A stretch of DNA of 22,779 nucleotides from Tidjanibacter sp. (GTDB lineage: Bacteria > Bacteroidota > Bacteroidia > Bacteroidales > Rikenellaceae), in the NCBI GenBank assembly GCA_017630115.1, contig JAGBVY010000113.1, positions 1-22,779 on the forward strand. Direction: 5' to 3'. Every line of letters starts with the position of its first letter. The stretch's first letter is position 1. The notes below the pieces were generated by a model. That model saw only the letters and a list, made by a program, of their open reading frames with translations, made no database searches and was not told where the DNA came from. Positions 7,615 through 14,984 of this stretch are shown here, piece after piece. A program made the translations under genes and the position numbers.

Positions 7615-9747
7615 CTATTGCTTCTCGACAAGCATAAAGGCCAGAGTTGCCGAGCATACGGTTTGGCCATCAACCTCGGCTGTCGCGTCAATGAAAAACA
7701 ACAAACCTCTGTGGCGAGCAATGTGGGAGCGAACTCGTAGTGTGTCGCCCGGTTTTACGGTGCGTTTGAAGCGTGCTTTTTCAAACGATGTGTAGAGCGG
7801 AGTACGGTCTTTCATCTGCTCCGCCACAAGCAGCGAGCCACACTGACCCATAATCTCGCAGAGTATCACGCCTGGCACAATAGGTTGCGATGGGAAGTGG
7901 CCCATAAGGAAGTATTCGTTGCCTCGGATTGTATATTCGCCCAAAACCTCATCTCCCTCTTGCCACATCCTATCAACCAACAACATAGGCTCTCTGTGTG
8001 GAAGAAAAGCTTTAATTGCCTCACGCTCCACTTTATTCTCTCCGTCGGAGTGTGAAATTTGGAGTTGTGGGGTGTTGGCTTGGATGTAGTGGTAGTGTTT
8101 TGCCACCTCGGCCTCGGCAAGAGTAATGTAGTTGGCTGCCGACGAGCCGAAGAGAGCTTCGTTGGTGTTGGCGTCGGCTAGCGTTAGGTAGCCCATAATG
8201 ATGCTACCTGCCATCTCTACCAGACGACGAGCCATAAGATCGAGTGTGTACTGATTGCCGTTGCGGGCGATTGTTTCCAGTGCCAGAGTGTATTTGGTGG
8301 TCATTGCTCGCAGACGGTTGCGAAGTGGGTGCCATTTATCGCCCAGAGGAGCTTTGTCGTAACTCTCAATCATCTGGGTGTAGTGGCCACTTGTGGCATA
8401 GCGGATGGCGGCAACAACCTGCATTTGAGTCGTACCCTCATAGATGGTTGTGATGCGGGCATCGCGGTAGAGTCTTTCGCAGGTGTAGTCGCTCATATAT
8501 CCACTTCCACCGTGCACTTGTACACAGTCGTAGGCGTTCTGATTGGCATATTCGCCGCCCATACCTTTGGCAATGGGGGTAAGGCTGTCGGCCAATTTGG
8601 CGTAGTGTTTCATCTGCTGACGCTCCTCGTCGGTCAGTTCTCTCTCCGAGGCAAGTTCGCCCAGTGACTTATGGATATCGACATAGCGACCAGTTTCGTA
8701 GAGTATGGCTCGCGAGGCGTGAAGCTTGGCCTCGATGTTGGCAACCATCTCGGCTACGGGGGCAAATTCCACAATGGTTTTGCCAAATTGTTTGCGCTCG
8801 CGGGCATAAATCTGCGCTTCACGCAGACAGGCTTGTGAAATGCCAACCGATTGAGCTGCAATACCTAATCGTGCGCTATTCATCAACGACATAACATATT
8901 TTATGAGTCCCAATCGTCGCGCACCACAAAGTTCGGCCTTTGCATCGCGGAATACAAGTTCGCAGGTCGGAGAGCCTTTTATGCCCATCTTTCGCTCGAT
9001 GCGCCTAACGGTCATTCCGCCATTTTGGCGGTCGTAGATAAACATCGATAAACCTCTGCCGTCGCGGCTTCCCTCCTCGCTACGGGCCAAAACAAGATGA
9101 ATGTCGGCGTCGCCATTGGTGATAAATCGCTTTACACCATTGAGCCTCCAACAATCGTTCTTCTGATCGTAGGTGGCTCGGAGCATAACGCTTTGTAGGT
9201 CACTACCTGCGTCGGGCTCAGTAAGGTCCATCGACTTTGTTTCGCCCGCACAAACTCTCTTCAAGTAGCGCTCGGCTTGCTCTGGCGAGGCAAACTCTTT
9301 GAGTGTTTCGGCACACGATTGGAGGCCCCACACATTTTGCAGACTTGCATCGGCGGTGCTAATCATCTCGGCAGCCATCAGGAAGGGGAGGGTGGGGAAG
9401 TTGAGCCCTCCGTATGTGCGGGGCATAGTCATTCCCATAATTCCAGCCTTGCGTGCAGCATCAAGTTGTTCGGTGGTGGCGGCTGCATAACTGACGTGTC
9501 CTTTGCGTAAGGTAGGCCCCTTTTGGTCCACATTCATCGCTTGGGGGGCTATCTGCTCGGCACACAACTGCCCCACAATCTCCAAAACTCGCTTGTAGGA
9601 GTCCAGAGCGTCGTCTGTGTCAAGAGGTGCGTGGTCGTAGATTTCGGCCTCGGTGAAGTTGCGCTCTTTGATTTGAGCCACACGCCTGACGAGTGGGTGT
9701 GAAAGGTAGTGGGCGAGTTGTGGTATGTCGTTGAAATAGTTTGCCAT
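7615..9747 (-). CDS. Acyl-CoA dehydrogenase fused to FabZ-like 3-hydroxyacyl dehydratase
   Basis: 710 residues. Residues 1 to about 560 are a complete FAD acyl-CoA dehydrogenase of the long Bacteroidales type: M-D-L-T-E-P-D-A-G-S-D (173-183), F-I-T-N-G (208-212), R-K-Q-F-G-K (318-323), V-H-G-G-S-G (411-416) and I-Y-E-G-T-T, with Glu437 as the likely catalytic base. After a linker (about 560-575) comes a hot-dog domain (575-710) like FabZ: L-P-H-R-E-P-M-L-L-V-D-R and G-H-F-P-S-Q-P-I-V-P-G-V. His617 and Glu631 are 14 residues apart, as are His54 and Glu68 of E. coli FabZ. The two activities are consecutive: dehydration of 3-hydroxyacyl to enoyl, and enoyl/acyl redox. The start has a good upstream AAGGA. 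It is second in the operon, 20 bases after the ETF-like gene. Whether the carrier is CoA or ACP, and the direction of reaction, are open. Confidence 0.92.
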   Translation of the reverse strand: MANYFNDIPQLAHYLSHPLVRRVAQIKERNFTEAEIYDHAPLDTDDALDSYKRVLEIVGQLCAEQIAPQAMNVDQKGPTLRKGHVSYAAATTEQLDAARKAGIMGMTMPRTYGGLNFPTLPFLMAAEMISTADASLQNVWGLQSCAETLKEFASPEQAERYLKRVCAGETKSMDLTEPDAGSDLQSVMLRATYDQKNDCWRLNGVKRFITNGDADIHLVLARSEEGSRDGRGLSMFIYDRQNGGMTVRRIERKMGIKGSPTCELVFRDAKAELCGARRLGLIKYVMSLMNSARLGIAAQSVGISQACLREAQIYARERKQFGKTIVEFAPVAEMVANIEAKLHASRAILYETGRYVDIHKSLGELASERELTDEERQQMKHYAKLADSLTPIAKGMGGEYANQNAYDCVQVHGGSGYMSDYTCERLYRDARITTIYEGTTQMQVVAAIRYATSGHYTQMIESYDKAPLGDKWHPLRNRLRAMTTKYTLALETIARNGNQYTLDLMARRLVEMAGSIIMGYLTLADANTNEALFGSSAANYITLAEAEVAKHYHYIQANTPQLQISHSDGENKVEREAIKAFLPHREPMLLVDRMWQEGDEVLGEYTIRGNEYFLMGHFPSQPIVPGVILCEIMGQCGSLLVAEQMKDRTPLYTSFEKARFKRTVKPGDTLRVRSHIARHRGLLFFIDATAEVDGQTVCSATLAFMLVEKQ

Positions 9748-9767
9748 AAGTCCTTCTTCTTAAAGTT

Positions 9768-10844
9768 CTACTTCGAGCGCAAAGCTCTATATTTATCCAA
9801 CAACATTGGTACAACATCTTCTATTGAGCCAACTATCACCCAGTCGGCCAACTCGGCTATGGGGGCTTCGGGGTCGGTGTTGATGGAGATGATTGTAGTT
9901 CCCTCGGCTATGCCTGCGATGTGTTGCACCTGACCCGATATGCCACAAGCTATATAGACCTTAGGATGGATGCGTTCGCCCGTTGGGCCAATCATCAGCT
10001 TGGCCGGGCAAAACTCGGCATCGACGGCAGCGCGAGTGGCTCCCATACGAGCCTTAATCTCGGAAGCAAAGTTGCTCAAACTCTCAAATCCCTCGGCTGA
10101 ACCAACGCCATAGCCACCACCAACAACTAGTTGAGCATCGCGCAAACGACGTGCAAGTCGTGCGGGACGTGCTTCAAGGAGTAGCTGAACCAGCTCGTCG
10201 GCCCAGTCGGTGGAGTCGGGGTTGAAATGGATGATTGTAGGCTCGGAGCGTTTGCCCCATTTGGTGCGTATGCTATCGCCGGAAAGCAGTAGTGCATCGG
10301 GGATGTTGTCGGGTGTAAGGCCAATCTCGGCAGCGCTCCAAATGGGAATAGTCAGGTGTGGGCGACTCTCGTAGATGTGGTCGTAGGGGTCGCTGGCGGA
10401 GCGTTCAAGGGGAGTCTTGGCTCGTTTGTAACGCAAGACCAGATGAGCATTGCGTGGACGGCAATCGTTGCTCTGTCCGCTTGTGACAACAGCGGAAAAA
10501 CGTGACGCCAATAGTTCGGCTACTACGCTCAGTAAAACGCCCTCATCGCGCCCATCGAACAACGGGTCGCTTATTACCACCGCCTTGTCGGCTCCTCTAA
10601 AAAGTCCTTCTCTTGCGTTGTCGGCTGCCGCCGGGGTATTGCCCAAGGATAGTAGAATCACTTGCGGCAGCTCTGATGTGTCACCCTCTGACAGCTCTGC
10701 ACATCGCTCCTGACGCAGAGTAAGTGCTGCTTCGAGAGTGGGCAGGAGTTCGTTGGCATCGTGACCTACTAAAACTGCTATGTTGTTTGTATTCATTCGA
10801 AAGAGTGTTTGTTGCAACTTGTTTGCCATTGGAGCGCCTTGCAT
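9768..10844 (-). CDS. Single-chain ETF-like protein: abridged EtfB half fused to EtfA FAD domain
   Basis: Up to 358 residues; in-frame starts at 10844, 10829 and 10796. MNTNNIAVLVG at 10796 fits the usual EtfB beginning, while the promoter box allows the first two. Residues 17 to about 225 look EtfB-like: E-G-L-F-R-G-A-D-K-A-V-V-I-S-D, then C-R-P-R-N-A-H-L-V-L-R-Y-K-R-A and R-P-H-L-T-I-P-I-W-S, both remembered from near the C-terminus of Bacteroidales EtfB. The central EtfB segment between these parts appears absent around residues 118-128. Residues 237-358 are the EtfA FAD-binding domain: G-G-G-Y-G-V-G-S, T-R-A-A-V-D, A-C-G-I-S-G-Q-V-Q-H and S-I-N-T-D-P-E-A-P-I. The EtfA N-terminal domain is missing. 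It probably passes electrons to or from the dehydrogenase fusion encoded next. It could instead be a degenerate paralogue. FAD domain is sure; the EtfB assignment is from memory. Confidence 0.85.
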   Translation of the reverse strand: MQGAPMANKLQQTLFRMNTNNIAVLVGHDANELLPTLEAALTLRQERCAELSEGDTSELPQVILLSLGNTPAAADNAREGLFRGADKAVVISDPLFDGRDEGVLLSVVAELLASRFSAVVTSGQSNDCRPRNAHLVLRYKRAKTPLERSASDPYDHIYESRPHLTIPIWSAAEIGLTPDNIPDALLLSGDSIRTKWGKRSEPTIIHFNPDSTDWADELVQLLLEARPARLARRLRDAQLVVGGGYGVGSAEGFESLSNFASEIKARMGATRAAVDAEFCPAKLMIGPTGERIHPKVYIACGISGQVQHIAGIAEGTTIISINTDPEAPIAELADWVIVGSIEDVVPMLLDKYRALRSK

Positions 10845-10864
10845 ATAGGCACACTTTAACTCTA

Positions 10865-10872
10865 CAAAGTTA
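10865..10872 (-). promoter_or_regulatory. -7 box upstream of the ETF/dehydrogenase operon
   Basis: The minus strand reads TAACTTTG, an exact TAnnTTTG match, 20 bases before the first possible ATG (10844). Transcription starting near 10860 would include all three candidate starts. No -33 TTTG is seen at the proper spacing. Confidence 0.45.
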
Positions 10873-10960
10873 TAAATTTAAGCGAGATTTTGCCATCCTC
10901 GGCTGAAAATTTGAAGTTAAAGTCTAGTCGGGCGGCTTGCACAGTGTGTACATATAAGCA

Positions 10961-10984
10961 AAAGGCGGGAACTAGCCCGCCTTT
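10961..10984 (-). terminator. Intrinsic terminator after the 192-residue gene
   Basis: Perfect 9-bp stem AAAGGCGGG/CCCGCCTTT (10961-10969 with 10976-10984) around a 6-base loop. On the minus strand the stem ends in TTTT, 41 bases past the stop at 11026. A short T-run also follows on the plus strand, but no plus-strand gene ends here. Confidence 0.8.
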
Positions 10985-11025
10985 GTTGCTTAAAAATGTT
11001 TTCGATGTTGCCTTTTGACAGCCAA

Positions 11026-11604
11026 TTAGTTAGGCATTTCGTTGTTCTTGGGCACGAAATCCTCCAAGCGTAGCTTTTCGTAGTGGTAGCCACGGTGACG
11101 CAACTCAAAGGTGACACCTGCGCGGAACATTACTTTTGCCGAACGAGCCAAAATGTAGAATGCGCGGGTGGTCTGGTGCTCAATATTTTCGTGCTGTATA
11201 GCGGTCATAACAGTGTGCGACAGGGTACGCATCATATCGTCCACCTGAGTGCGGAAGTGGCTGTCGGGTTTGATGTCGAGGATATGTTCCAAAATATATT
11301 CATCAACGGTGTCGAATCCACCGCCCAGAGTTTTGAAACCTACATAGGAGTCGTTTTTGTGGGCCTCCCAATTGGTGTCCCAGAGTGCTGCGAGAGCCAT
11401 ACCATAGAATCCGGCCACAGCAAGTGTGAAGGCTGGGTAGTGGTTGATTTGGCTCACTGCATCGACCATATATTCGGGCGCATCCTCTTTCCAACGCTCT
11501 TCTAACTCCTCCACGAGAAACATACCTCCCTCTGTGCCACAAAGACCAGCAAGGAGTTTTTCGAGTCGTTTTTCGTATTCGTCAAGGTATTCAATCTCTT
11601 CCAT
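11026..11604 (-). CDS. Conserved-looking protein of unknown function
   Basis: 192 residues that I do not recognise as a named family. It has no signal peptide and no convincing membrane span; the one hydrophobic stretch, F-T-L-A-V-A-G-F-Y-G-M-A-L-A-A-L-W (about 59-75), contains aromatics and looks like a buried helix. The N-terminus is charged and helical (M-E-E-I-E-Y-L-D-E-Y-E-K-R-L). The protein looks mostly alpha-helical, acidic in front and more basic near the C-terminus (E-L-R-H-R-G-Y-H-Y-E-K). Two His-containing stretches, H-S-H-F-like and Q-H-E-N-I-E-H-Q, could bind metal but form no known motif. A clear promoter upstream and terminator downstream show it is a real monocistronic gene, probably cytoplasmic. 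Confidence 0.85.
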   Translation of the reverse strand: MEEIEYLDEYEKRLEKLLAGLCGTEGGMFLVEELEERWKEDAPEYMVDAVSQINHYPAFTLAVAGFYGMALAALWDTNWEAHKNDSYVGFKTLGGGFDTVDEYILEHILDIKPDSHFRTQVDDMMRTLSHTVMTAIQHENIEHQTTRAFYILARSAKVMFRAGVTFELRHRGYHYEKLRLEDFVPKNNEMPN

Positions 11605-11630
11605 AGTTGTTGTGTGTTGTTTTCAGGGGG

Positions 11631-11662
11631 CAAATATCGCACAATGTACCGAGAAAACCAAA
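11631..11662 (-). promoter_or_regulatory. Bacteroidetes-type promoter of the 192-residue gene
   Basis: On the minus strand, TTTG (11662-11659) is followed by a 20-base spacer and GATATTTG (11638-11631), one mismatch from TAnnTTTG. The spacing is ideal for the primary sigma factor. The start would lie about 20 bases before the ATG at 11604. The -33 box is 2 bases past the stop of the permease gene, leaving no room for a terminator between the two units. Confidence 0.6.
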
Positions 11663-11664
11663 TC

Positions 11665-12831
11665 TTATCCGTCTCTCTTGCCTGTAAAGGTTGCTATCAG
11701 AAAGTAGATAGACGATTGAACTAATAGTAGCCATATTTGTGGTGAGATGTCGCTTAGAGCCGCACCCATTGTGCCTATGCCGACGTAGCCTCTAATGCCC
11801 ACTGTGGCAGGTAGCAGATAGTGGAGCGTGTGCCAAGGCTGTGGAATCTGTTGCAACGGGAACGATATGCCCGAAAGAAATATGAGCCCAACGGAGAAAA
11901 ATGTAATAAACAACAATCCATCTTCACCACCTCTAAATAGCCGAGCAAATGCTTGTGCAAAGAGCGAGGTTGCTATGAGGAATGGGATGAGAAAGGCTAT
12001 GATTGTGAGTGCGTTGGCTGTGTGAGGGAGATTGAAAATTTGCGGAATGGTGGCAAGTAGAAATAGCGACAAAAGGCCATAGAGAGCAGTGTAAAACAAT
12101 GCTCTACAACCCACCTCCAAAGCTCGTTTGCCATAGCTCCTTGCAAGTCCGATTGTTGGCGTTGTATGTCGTGCTGCTTGGCCTGAATGTGTCATCGTTA
12201 TGGCCATTGTCATTGTTTGGAATATGATGAGTATCAGCACAGGTGGAATCAGGTAATCGGCATAGCCTTTATTGGGATTAAATAGAACATTACCAATGAG
12301 TTGGGGTGTGGGGCTGTTGGCCAACTTTATGACTACATCTTGGGGTAGCATCCACATCTTTTCTCTGCGATACTCCTCGGCAAGTGAGAGTGTGGCATCG
12401 ATTACTGCACCTGCGGTGGCTTCGTAGTAGAGAAACGAGGTGGTGTTGGGCTGCAAAATGAGTGTGGCCTTGCCAGCTCGGCCAATTTGTTTGGCAAAGT
12501 CGTGAGGAAAATAGAGTATGGCTTGTGCTTGCTCGGTTTCCAATAGCTCATAACCATCGTTTAGTGTGGCTACCGAGCCCGAAATAGATGCACTTGGCGA
12601 GGCGTCAATACGTTTTATGAGTTCTCTTGAAATGTGGCTATGCGACTCATCCACAACGACAATTGGTGCGTCGTGGACAACATTGGGTCGGTAGAGCAGA
12701 TTGTAGAGCAGGGCGTAAAAGACCACACCACCCAAAATGACGAGTAGGACCGAGGGAGAGGTGGTTATGGAGTGCAACTCTTGGCGCCAAATGAGCGTTG
12801 CGAATTGTAGTATTTTATGTGGTCTTTTCAT
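11665..12831 (-). CDS. ABC-2 type transporter permease (second of pair)
   Basis: 388 residues of the YhhJ/YbhR/YbhS type. One N-terminal membrane helix (about 26-46, with V-L-L-V-I-L-G-G-V-V-F-Y), then a large extracytoplasmic domain with the typical P-I-V-V-V-D-E-S and R-I-D-A-S pattern (about 56-180), then about five helices, with L-F-A-Q-A-F-A-R-L and S-G-I-S-F-P-L-Q-Q-I-P in the last third. This is the ABC2_membrane_3 layout. It probably forms an inner-membrane heterodimer with the product of the preceding gene, whose stop overlaps this start by 4 bases (ATGA), indicating coupled translation. With the adaptor and TolC it should form a tripartite exporter of small molecules or drugs. The needed ATPase is not encoded here. 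Confidence 0.92.
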   Translation of the reverse strand: MKRPHKILQFATLIWRQELHSITTSPSVLLVILGGVVFYALLYNLLYRPNVVHDAPIVVVDESHSHISRELIKRIDASPSASISGSVATLNDGYELLETEQAQAILYFPHDFAKQIGRAGKATLILQPNTTSFLYYEATAGAVIDATLSLAEEYRREKMWMLPQDVVIKLANSPTPQLIGNVLFNPNKGYADYLIPPVLILIIFQTMTMAITMTHSGQAARHTTPTIGLARSYGKRALEVGCRALFYTALYGLLSLFLLATIPQIFNLPHTANALTIIAFLIPFLIATSLFAQAFARLFRGGEDGLLFITFFSVGLIFLSGISFPLQQIPQPWHTLHYLLPATVGIRGYVGIGTMGAALSDISPQIWLLLVQSSIYFLIATFTGKRDG

Positions 12832-13979
12832 TGGTGACGATGAGTTATTATATGTTTTAGTCGGCCTCTTAGTACCAAAGGCAAAAGGCTATATATCAGG
12901 AGTATTGCTATTTGTGGCCACTGCTCCGCAACACTCACTCCGCCAACCATTTCCGACTGCAAAAGGAGGGTGAAATGTCTTATGGGTAGCAACTTGGCAA
13001 ATAGCTGAAAAATAGGATAAAGCGAGCCAATAGGGAAGGTGACGCCCGAAAGTGTGGCGCCCAACGAACCAATCATCGAAACCACGCTCATTGCTATGCT
13101 GGTGTTGGGTATGATGGAGTAGATGAGTAACGCCACTCCCTGAGTGGCCGATACTAACAATACGGCATAGCTTGCGAGCTTTACAATAGAGCCACCAAAT
13201 GGTATGGCTGTCCAGTTGAAAAAGATGGCTAATGCCAACAGCTCGACGGCGCAAAATACCAACCAATAGGGTAGGAGTTTACCCACAATGGCAATGCCCA
13301 TTCGACCACCCGTTTGTTGCATCCACTTCCTGCCTCCGCCTTGCTCAATATCATACCCTATGGTGTAGATTGTGACCATTAGAACTACGATTTGCAAGAG
13401 GATAAAAAAGAATGGTGGCGAGAGGTAGATGCGGTAGTTGAGTGTGGGGTTGAAGATGGGAAGAGAGTCGGCCGCAATGGGCGAGAGGACAACGTCAATC
13501 CTGCTTGCTTCCACCCCCATCTGCTCTGTCTGATTGGTGGCAGTTTCTAGTTGAAGAGTGAGAATTATCTCCCTTAAAGTGCTATCAACAACACCACCAA
13601 TACCCATATAGGCGTAGTGAAAATAATATGCTATTGTGGGCGGAAAACCATTGGTATTAAGGCCCTTATGTAAGGGCGGTATCTCAATGTAGCCAAATAT
13701 GTTGGCTGCTCTAATGTCGTTGAGTGCCTCGGCGGAGTTGTTGTAGTGTTTGGTTACACATAGGGAAGCAGAGGCGTCGATGGCTCGGATTATATTGCGC
13801 GATGCGGATGAAAATTCACCGTCAATTACCCCAATTGGAATCTCACGCACCTCGCCCCGACCAAATATGGTAGCCATAAATAGTAGGCAGAAGAGCGGCA
13901 GGGCCAATGTGGCTACAAACAAAATCGGTTTGCGTGACCACAAGCCAATCTCTCTGAGGAGTGTTTGCCAGAGTCTCAT
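12828..13979 (-). CDS. ABC-2 type transporter permease (first of pair)
   Basis: 383 residues, paralogous in layout to the next permease. An N-terminal helix (about 18-38, with P-L-F-C-L-L-F-M-A) is followed by an external domain with P-I-G-V-I-D-G-E and R-A-I-D-A-S (about 48-175). Five or six further helices follow, including the conserved G-V-T-F-P-I-G-S-L-Y-P turn, ending in a basic tail (R-G-R-L-K-H). YhhJ/YbhS-like inner-membrane exporter subunit. It lies 6 bases after the HlyD-type gene and overlaps the second permease by 4 bases. A fused ATPase domain is absent: there is no Walker A or C-signature motif in either permease. Confidence 0.92.
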   Translation of the reverse strand: MRLWQTLLREIGLWSRKPILFVATLALPLFCLLFMATIFGRGEVREIPIGVIDGEFSSASRNIIRAIDASASLCVTKHYNNSAEALNDIRAANIFGYIEIPPLHKGLNTNGFPPTIAYYFHYAYMGIGGVVDSTLREIILTLQLETATNQTEQMGVEASRIDVVLSPIAADSLPIFNPTLNYRIYLSPPFFFILLQIVVLMVTIYTIGYDIEQGGGRKWMQQTGGRMGIAIVGKLLPYWLVFCAVELLALAIFFNWTAIPFGGSIVKLASYAVLLVSATQGVALLIYSIIPNTSIAMSVVSMIGSLGATLSGVTFPIGSLYPIFQLFAKLLPIRHFTLLLQSEMVGGVSVAEQWPQIAILLIYSLLPLVLRGRLKHIITHRHQ

Positions 13980-13985
13980 CGGAGT

Positions 13986-14981
13986 TTATAAGGGGAGTTC
14001 AACAATAACACTCATACCCGGATAGAGGGGCCGAGTGGGGTGTTTGGGCCGAGCACGAATCTCGAAAGTACGCATATCGTAGCTATCCTTGCCGGGTTGT
14101 GTGCGCCAAGTGGCATAGCTTCCCAAAGGCGATATGTAGTAGATTTGCCAATCCAAATACTCGTCTCCAATGGCGGGTACACGCCCCCTAAACGACTCTC
14201 CCAACTGGAAATATGGCATTAAATCTTCGCGCACATTCAGCACGACGTAACACTCCGACAGCCTAACAATAGATATTATCGGCGTGCCCGGGCCAACCAA
14301 CTCGCCCACAGTGGTATAGATGTCGGCCACAATGCCGTCGGTGGGCGATTGAAGAAAGGTGTCGGCCAAAATTGCCTCAACTTGCTCGGTTGTACCTTCG
14401 GCTGCCTCAGCCACCCAAACGGCACTCTGAATATCCTCTTTTTGCGCCCCTTTGTGAGCCATAAGATAATTTTGGTGGGCCGCCCTCTCGTTGGCCTTAG
14501 CCGAGAGGTAGAGAGCTTCGGCCTCCTCTTTGCGTTGCAGGCTAACGACACTATCGAGCCACAATCGCTGGATGCGCCCGTAGGTCTGCTCGGCAAGTTG
14601 GAGTTGCGACTTTGCTGCAATCCACATCTCGCGGGCCGAGCTGACAATTTCGCTACGCGTGCCTCCCTCAATCTTGCGACTTTGAGCCATTGCGGCCTCG
14701 GCCATTGAGTGTGCTTGTGTGTATTGTGCTTCGGTCTCGGGCGAATATATGGTTGTGAGAGTGTCGCCACAAGCCACCCTCTCTCCTTCACTCACCCACA
14801 GCTTGGTTACTCTACCCGTTAGCTTGCCTGCAATGTCCACTTCGGGGGCCTCTATTGTACCTTGCAGAGTGGTGGTTGTCGGGGTGGTGTGTAGGGTTAT
14901 AAGGCCATAGGCGCCAATAGCGGCTATGGTGGCAACGCTGATGAAAAAAAAGAGGGTCAAAAATTTGTTTCTTTTGAGCAT
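13986..14981 (-). CDS. HlyD-family periplasmic adaptor (membrane fusion protein)
   Basis: 331 residues. One N-terminal anchor helix (about 7-29), a first biotinyl-lipoyl half (T-I-E-A-P-E-V-D-I-A-G-K-L-T-G-R-V, about 42-82), a long helical hairpin (about 85-210, rich in A, E, Q and R), and a second lipoyl half (L-Q-S-P-T-D-G-I-V). A beta-barrel with V-L-N-V-R-E-D-L and the C-terminal L-Y-P-G-M-S-V-I-V-E-L motif follows. It links the two inner-membrane permeases to the TolC channel across the periplasm. The gene follows tolC by 3 bases and precedes the first permease by 6. It resembles the YhiI/YbhG group that works with ABC-2 permeases. Substrate unknown. Confidence 0.94.
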   Translation of the reverse strand: MLKRNKFLTLFFFISVATIAAIGAYGLITLHTTPTTTTLQGTIEAPEVDIAGKLTGRVTKLWVSEGERVACGDTLTTIYSPETEAQYTQAHSMAEAAMAQSRKIEGGTRSEIVSSAREMWIAAKSQLQLAEQTYGRIQRLWLDSVVSLQRKEEAEALYLSAKANERAAHQNYLMAHKGAQKEDIQSAVWVAEAAEGTTEQVEAILADTFLQSPTDGIVADIYTTVGELVGPGTPIISIVRLSECYVVLNVREDLMPYFQLGESFRGRVPAIGDEYLDWQIYYISPLGSYATWRTQPGKDSYDMRTFEIRARPKHPTRPLYPGMSVIVELPL

Positions 14982-14984
14982 ATG

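Noticed and set aside
14276..14791. 171-codon minus-strand frame inside the HlyD gene
   Set aside because: Same strand but another frame; the product is Arg/Pro-rich low-complexity sequence, while the HlyD frame has all expected domains.
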